Below are positions 59,253 to 64,000 of a stretch of DNA of 64,000 bases, piece by piece; the first letter of the stretch is position 1; the number at the start of each line of letters is the position of its first letter. The notes under the pieces are model-generated. The model had not been told where the DNA came from and searched no databases. It worked only from the letters and a program-made list of their open reading frames with translations. The DNA comes from Scopulibacillus darangshiensis (GTDB taxonomy: Bacteria > Bacillota > Bacilli > Bacillales > Sporolactobacillaceae), in NCBI RefSeq assembly GCF_004341035.1, contig NZ_SLXK01000022.1, forward strand, positions 1-64,000. The letters run 5' to 3'. Both the position numbers and the translations under genes were made by a program.

Positions 59253-60960
59253 GAAAATGCTGAAGCGGGAAGCCTAGAATTGAACTGCGTCCTCCTGACC
59301 GGTGATTGCGTCCTCTTCTGGGATTTTTGCGTCGATTTTGCGGGACATTGCGTCTTGGGAGGGGGTTCTGCGTCCTTCCCGGGTGTTGATTGCGTCCTCT
59401 TCAGCGACTTCTGCGGCGATTTTGCGGGACATTGCGTCTTGGGAGGGGGTTCTGCGTCCTCCCGGGCGATGATTGCGTCCTCTTCGGCGATTTCTGCGTC
59501 GATTTTGCGGGACACTGCGTCTTGGGAGGAGGTTCTGCGTCCTCCTGACCGGTGATTGCGTCCTCTTCGGCGATTTCTGCGTCGATTTCGCGGGATATTG
59601 CGTCTTGGGAGGGGGTTCTGCGTCCTCCCGGGTGGTGATTGCGTCCTCTTCAGCGATTTCTGCGTCGATTTCGCGGGATATTGCGTCTTGGGAGGGGGTT
59701 CTGCGTCTTCCCGGGCGATGATTGCGTCCTCTTTGGCCACTTCTGCGTCGATTTCGCGGGACATTGCGTCTTGGGAGGAGGTTCTGCGTCTTCCCGGGCG
59801 ATGATTGCGTCCTCTTCAGCGATTTCTGCGTCGATTTCGCGGGACACTGCGTCTTAAACATGGGGACCGCGTCTTCTCGGGCGATGACTGCGTCCTCTTC
59901 GGCCACTTCTGCGTCGATTTCGCGGGACACTGCGTCTTAAACATGGGGACCGCGTCTTCCCGGGCGATGACTGCGTCCTCTTCGGCCACTTCTGCGTCGA
60001 TTTCGCGGGACACTGCGTCTTGGGAGGGGGTTCTGCGTCCTCCCGGGTGGTGATTGCGTCCTCTTCAGCGATTTCTGCGTCGATTTCGCGAGACATTGCG
60101 TCTTGGGAGGGGGTTCTGCGTCTTCCCGGGCGATGATTGCGTCCTCTTCGGCGACTTCTGCGTCGATTTCGCGGGACATTGCGTCTTGGGATGGGGTTCT
60201 GCGTCTTCCCGGGCGATGATTGCGTCCTCTTCGGCCACTTCTGCGTCGATTTCGCGGGACATTGCGTCTTGGGAGGGGGTTCTGCGTCTTCCCGGGCGAT
60301 GACTGCGTCCTCTTCGGCGATTTCTGCGTCGATTTTGCGGGACATTGCGTCTTGGGAGGGGGTTCTGCGTCCTCCCGGGCGATGACTGCGTCCTCTTCGG
60401 CGATTTCTGCGTCGATTTTGCGGGACATTGCGTCTTGGGAGGGGGTTCTGCGTCTTCCTGACCGGTGATTGCGTCCTCTTCGGCGACTTCTGCGTCGATT
60501 TTGCGGGACACTGCGTCTTGGGAGGGGGTTCTGCGTCTTCCTGACCGGTGATTGCGTCCTTTTCTGGGATTTCTGCGTCGATTTCGCGGGACACTGCGTC
60601 TTAAACATGGGGACCGCGTCTTCCCGGGCGGTGACTGCGTCCTCTTCGGCGATTTCTGCGTCGATTTCGCGGGACACTGCGTCTTAAACATGGGGACCCC
60701 GTCTTCCCGGGCGATGACTGCGTCCTTCCCGCTGACGATTGCGTCCTCTTCGGCGACTTCTGCGTCGATTCCGCGGGGCACTGCGTCTTGGACGTGTGTC
60801 TACGCCACTTTGGACGGAGCTCGCTCCATTTTGATCGGGGCTCATTCCACTTTTTGGCGGAGCACGGGCCATTTGTGGGGGCTCGCTCCACCTCGGCCCG
60901 CTCGCGCCACCACGGATGGGGCACGCTCCACTTCCGCGCCAGTCGAGCCCGCCACCCATT
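59240..60960. repeat. 83-bp tandem repeat array, about 18 units, with leader and trailer (array D)
   Basis: Units repeat every 83 bp from about 59285 to 60790 with no net indel over the checked stretch (phase constant from 59473 to at least 60552). Each unit has four GCGTC words spaced 21, 21, 20 and 21 bp, for example CTTCTGCGTCGATTTCGCGG, ACTGCGTCTTGGGAGG and GATTGCGTCCTCTTCGG. The leader (59240-59297) and the trailer of CTCGCTCCA words (about 60795-60945) resemble those of array C. Open frames occur on both strands in all phases because 83 is not a multiple of three and units lack stops. No ribosome binding site supports them. Confidence 0.95.
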
Positions 60961-61055
60961 TTATGATTTCTTATCCAGCGAAAAAGAGTTTTCCTTTTCA
61001 AAAGAATCATAATATAATAGGACAAACATCGAGAAAAAAGGGAGAGAAATAGAAC

Positions 61056-61943
61056 ATGGCAACACATCAACACACATCTTTTCTTGAAAATCACAAACAT
61101 CGCGTCAGGCTGTTAATTTCTTGTCAGGATCAGCCGGGCATTGTAGCGGCTGTATCTCACTTTTTGCATGAAAATCAGGCAAATATCATTCAATCCGATC
61201 AATACTCTACAGATCCTTCGGGCGGTATTTTTTTCATGCGGATTGAATTCGAACTATTAGAAATGATAGAGCCAAATAAGCTAGAGGAAAAATTTAAAGG
61301 GGTCGCCCAAAGGTTTCAAATGGACTGGCGATTTTCTTATGCGAATCATATTAAGCGGATGGGGATTTTTGTTTCACAGCAGGACCACTGCCTCTTAGAG
61401 CTGCTCTGGCACTGGCGCTCAGGTGACATTGTTGCGGATATTCCCCTCGTGATCTCCAATCATCCCAAGCTGCGGGACGATGTGGAAGCACTGGATATCC
61501 CCTTCCACTATATACCGATCGATAAAACGAATAAGCAGGCTGCTGAAGAAACACAGCTCGCATTGTTGAAGGAGCACAACGTTGATTTCATCGTCTTGGC
61601 CCGGTATATGCAGATCCTGTCACCTGAATTTGTCGTCCATTATCCAAATAAGATTATCAATATCCATCATTCGTTTTTGCCGGCTTTTATGGGAGCGAGA
61701 CCCTATGAACGGGCTTACGAACGCGGTGTGAAAATCATCGGCGCGACATCACATTATGTGACAAACAGCCTGGATGAAGGCCCGATCATCAAACAAGGCG
61801 TTAAGGAAGTCAGCCACAAAAATAATACCAATGAACTTAAAAGGATAGGGAGAATAACGGAGCGGGATGTCCTTGCTGATGCTGTCTCGCTGCATTTGGA
61901 GGATCGTGTCATCGTCTATCAAAATAAAACGATTGTCTTTTAA
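61056..61943 (+). CDS. purU: Formyltetrahydrofolate deformylase
   Basis: A 295-residue enzyme that hydrolyses 10-formyl-THF to formate and THF, balancing one-carbon pools. It has an N-terminal ACT domain (VRLLISCQDQPGIVAAVSHFLHENQANIIQSDQYS). The formyltransferase-like catalytic domain has LLWHWRSGDIVADIPLVISNH, VDFIVLARYMQILSPEFV, the catalytic NIHHSFLPAFMGARPYERAYERGVKIIGATSHYVT and the catalytic Asp in SLDEGPIIKQ. Length is normal. ATG follows GGGAGAGAAA. It is a single-gene unit between array D and a strong bidirectional terminator. Confidence 0.95.
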   Translation: MATHQHTSFLENHKHRVRLLISCQDQPGIVAAVSHFLHENQANIIQSDQYSTDPSGGIFFMRIEFELLEMIEPNKLEEKFKGVAQRFQMDWRFSYANHIKRMGIFVSQQDHCLLELLWHWRSGDIVADIPLVISNHPKLRDDVEALDIPFHYIPIDKTNKQAAEETQLALLKEHNVDFIVLARYMQILSPEFVVHYPNKIINIHHSFLPAFMGARPYERAYERGVKIIGATSHYVTNSLDEGPIIKQGVKEVSHKNNTNELKRIGRITERDVLADAVSLHLEDRVIVYQNKTIVF

Positions 61944-61961
61944 TTTTTTTATTTTGCAAAG

Positions 61962-61996
61962 TAAACCCCTCAGGCTAACATGGCCTGAGGGGTTTA
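61962..61996. terminator. Bidirectional terminator between purU and the FMN reductase gene
   Basis: A perfect 13-bp stem AAACCCCTCAGGC/GCCTGAGGGGTTT (61963-61975 with 61983-61995), with T- and A-rich flanks, sits between convergent genes. Confidence 0.93.
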
Positions 61997-62015
61997 TCTA
62001 TCATAATCATTTTTC

Positions 62016-62567
62016 TTAACCCGCGAATTGATGCATCCTTAATGCCCTATGCATAAAAACGACTTCTTCCGCCAAGTGGGCAATTCTCGTGTTGACATCA
62101 GGATCCGTCAGTTCCTTTTTTTCATTAAAATGATGATCATTAACATACACATAGCTTGGCGCAACATAGGAGCGGAAAAAGCCGGCGATCGGTTTTAATT
62201 GATTTTCTATTACTAAATAATGCTGAAAGGTTCCACCGGTCGCGACGAATCCCATCACCTTATTTCTCATGGCGCTCACCGGGACTAAGTCAAACAGGTT
62301 TTTTAACGCTCCTGTCATGGAGCCTTGAAAAATCGGCGTGCCTATCACATAAAAATCTGCCGAAGAAATGGCGTCAATCACCTCTCTTGTATCTCCCGTA
62401 TATGCTGCCGGGTCACGGCCATCGCAAAACTGCAAATCATAGTTTTTGAGATTCAGGAACTCCACCGTCACCTCAGGATGAAGCTGTTTGACCTTCTTCA
62501 AAACCTCTTGAACGACAATCTCTGTTTTCGAACCGGTGATTGTCCCTGAAATGCCTAAAAGCTTCAT
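62016..62567 (-). CDS. NADPH-dependent FMN reductase family protein
   Basis: A 183-residue flavodoxin-like reductase (SsuE/NAD(P)H-dependent FMN reductase type). The FMN phosphate loop is GISGTITGSKTEIVVQEVL. FYVIGTPIFQGSMTGALKNLFDLVP and VMGFVATGGTFQHYLVIENQLKPIAGFF are the second and third flavin-contact segments. ATG at 62567 follows GGGAGGTG; the upstream start at 62588 lacks a site. It is preceded by an aldehyde dehydrogenase gene whose stop lies 24 bp upstream, so the two are likely one transcript. Confidence 0.88.
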   Translation of the reverse strand: MKLLGISGTITGSKTEIVVQEVLKKVKQLHPEVTVEFLNLKNYDLQFCDGRDPAAYTGDTREVIDAISSADFYVIGTPIFQGSMTGALKNLFDLVPVSAMRNKVMGFVATGGTFQHYLVIENQLKPIAGFFRSYVAPSYVYVNDHHFNEKKELTDPDVNTRIAHLAEEVVFMHRALRMHQFAG

Positions 62568-62591
62568 TAGAACACCTCCCATATACAAAAA

Positions 62592-64000
62592 TTATCTCAT
62601 GATAAACGGATCGGGCATCGGCGCGGTCGACGTGTTGATCCAAACCGTCTTCGTTTGTGTGTAATCATAAATGGACTCAAAACCGCCTTCACGGCCAAAC
62701 CCGCTCAATTTTGATCCGCCGATCGGAGCAATTGGCGAGATGCTGCGGTAGGTGTTAATCCAGACAATCCCGGCGCGAATCGCTTTGGCAACCCGGTGCG
62801 CTTTGGCAATGTCTTTCACCCAAATACCCGCTGCCAGCCCATAATCCGTACTGTTAGCAAGCTCAATCACTTCTTTTTCTTCTTTAAAAGGGATTACGCT
62901 TAGGACCGGGCCAAAAATTTCTTCCCTAGTTATCTTGGATGTGTTTGTCTTATGCTCGAAAATCGTCGGCTCAAAATACCAGCCTTTCTCACAATGAGCG
63001 GGCGTTTTGCCGCCGCAAACAATGTTGCCTTCTTCTTGAAGGCCGGCTGCCACATAGTGTTTGACACGTTCCAGCTGGGCCTCGGTCGCCAGCGGCCCCA
63101 TTTCAGTTTCATCGTTCAGGGGATCCCCAATCTTAATTTTCGACACCCGATCAACAAGCCGCTCCATGACTTTATCGTAAATATCGGCATGCAAGAAAGC
63201 ACGTGATCCCGCGACACAGCTCTGACCTGAAGCCCCGAATATCCCGGCAATAATGCCCATTGCCGCATTATCCGGATCCGCGTCATCAAAGACAATGTTT
63301 GGTGACTTTCCGCCGAGTTCGAGCGACACTTTGGCAAAGTTCTTTGCCGAATTGCGAACGACGTGACGGGCAGATTCGGCACCGCCGGTAAAGGCAATCC
63401 GGTTAACGAGCGGATGGGACGAGAGCGCATCACCCACAGGGTCGCCAAAGCCTGTCACCACATTGATCACACCGGGAGGAAACCCGGCCTTTTCCGCTAG
63501 TTTCATAAGTTCCAAGAGTGAGGCTGACGTATACTCAGAAGGTTTGATGACAATCGTGTTTCCCGCTATAAGCGCCGGAGCTAGCTTCAAGGTTGTCAAA
63601 TAAAGCGGTGAATTCCACGGTGTGATGGCGGCAACCACGCCTAATGGTTCTCTTGCAGAAAAGACAAACATGTCCTTTTTATCAATCGGCAGCGTTTCAC
63701 CATGGATCTTATCAGCAAGGCCAGCGTAATAATAGAAAAACTCTGGCATATAGCTGAGCTGTCCGCGCATTTCCCTGATCAGCTTGCCGTTATCCGCTGT
63801 TTCGAATGCCGCGAGCTCATCGACATTTTCGGAAATCAGCTCACCTAACTTGCGGACTAACCGCCCTCTCTCGGTATAAGTCATGTCGCCCCACTCGGAA
63901 CCTAAGAAAGCTTGATTTGCAGCGTTAACGGCGGCATCGACATCTTTGGCTGTTCCCTTTGGCACTTTACACCATGCTTCACCTGTTGCCGGGTTATAGC
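62592..64000 (-). CDS. Aldehyde dehydrogenase (5' end beyond the window)
   Basis: At least 469 codons of an NAD(P)-dependent aldehyde dehydrogenase; the frame continues to the window edge (...YNPATGEAWCKVPKGTAKDVDAAVNAA), so the N-terminal few dozen residues are missing. Motifs are AAITPWNSPLYLTTLKLAPALIAGNTIVIKPSEYTSASLLEL, FTGGAESARHV, the base Glu in VSLELGGKSPNIVF, the catalytic Cys in FGASGQSCVAGSRAFLH, and EEIFGPVLSVIPF. It is similar to but distinct from the enzymes at 39713 and 57778. The substrate cannot be assigned. It is likely co-transcribed with the FMN reductase. Confidence 0.9.
   Translation of the reverse strand, partial: YNPATGEAWCKVPKGTAKDVDAAVNAANQAFLGSEWGDMTYTERGRLVRKLGELISENVDELAAFETADNGKLIREMRGQLSYMPEFFYYYAGLADKIHGETLPIDKKDMFVFSAREPLGVVAAITPWNSPLYLTTLKLAPALIAGNTIVIKPSEYTSASLLELMKLAEKAGFPPGVINVVTGFGDPVGDALSSHPLVNRIAFTGGAESARHVVRNSAKNFAKVSLELGGKSPNIVFDDADPDNAAMGIIAGIFGASGQSCVAGSRAFLHADIYDKVMERLVDRVSKIKIGDPLNDETEMGPLATEAQLERVKHYVAAGLQEEGNIVCGGKTPAHCEKGWYFEPTIFEHKTNTSKITREEIFGPVLSVIPFKEEKEVIELANSTDYGLAAGIWVKDIAKAHRVAKAIRAGIVWINTYRSISPIAPIGGSKLSGFGREGGFESIYDYTQTKTVWINTSTAPMPDPFIMR

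Noticed and set aside
59120-61100. Overlapping minus-strand frames of 107-246 codons and plus-strand frames of 72-166 codons across array D
   Set aside because: They arise because the 83-bp unit lacks stop codons in all frames. Starts repeat every 83 bp, products are low-complexity and change frame each unit, and none has a ribosome binding site.
1-64000. Insertion sequences, prophage or integrative element boundaries
   Set aside because: No transposase, integrase, tRNA-flanked direct repeats or terminal inverted repeats were seen, despite the accessory character of the left part.

Overview
This window looks like a chromosomal segment of a low-to-moderate GC, Gram-positive, probably spore-forming member of the Bacillales. 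The evidence is strong GGAGG-type ribosome binding sites, frequent TTG and GTG starts, a GbsR-type choline regulator, LytS/LytT, a CcpA cre box, a class D sortase with an LPNTA substrate, and a YwqC/YwqD/YwqE-type tyrosine kinase module. The left half is AT-rich and accessory in character. The right half is more GC-rich and carries metabolic genes separated by long non-coding tandem-repeat arrays. No tRNA, rRNA, insertion sequence or CRISPR array was seen.

Layout. 0.1-2.4 kb: a convergent sce7726 / beta-family pair, then a decayed M24 peptidase gene. 2.6-5.6 kb: a DUF1672-type lipoprotein followed by a 697-residue protein with an N-terminal lipase domain and a long helical C-terminal part. 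This resembles the reverse-domain type VII secretion lipase toxin TslA with its lipoprotein immunity partner. 5.8-9.8 kb: a PH-domain protein, a YHYH/Excalibur surface protein, a class D sortase, its LPNTA-anchored Excalibur substrate, and a small XRE regulator. 10.1-18.2 kb: a minus-strand catabolic operon (ridA, diaminopropionate ammonia-lyase, YgeY-like hydrolase, N-acyl-D-amino-acid deacylase, Na+ symporter). It is preceded by a near-consensus sigma-54 promoter, palindromic upstream sites and the gene for its likely sigma-54 activator.

18.4-33.9 kb: a surface-polysaccharide locus on the minus strand. It runs from the tyrosine kinase modulator/kinase/phosphatase through galU, a diacetylbacillosamine-type set (PglF-, PglE-, PglC- and PglD-like), a glycosyltransferase, a UDP-sugar dehydrogenase, flippase and polymerase to a frameshifted galE and a lipoprotein. 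34.5-37.3 kb: a pseudo-hydrolase fused to a BTAD-type regulator, and an mntA/hepT toxin-antitoxin pair. 37.4-44 kb: choline to glycine betaine (CHT-like symporter, gbsR remnant, gbsA, FAD-type betA, intact gbsR). 45.2-47.7 kb: lytS/lytT. 47.7-54.6 kb: an SDR, two hypothetical genes, a two-component system, and cstA with a perfect cre box and a coupled 50-codon membrane protein. 55.5-64 kb: a flavin reductase, an NCS1 permease, aldehyde dehydrogenases, purU and an FMN reductase.

The most unusual signal is non-coding. Three intergenic arrays (about 48.5-49.4, 54.7-55.2 and 59.3-60.8 kb) have the same 83-bp period. Each unit is built from four GCGTC words spaced 21, 20, 21 and 21 bp, about two helical turns. 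A fourth array (44.4-45.05 kb) has an exact 52-bp period. Two of the 83-bp arrays also share a leader and a trailer. I do not recognise this as a described element family.
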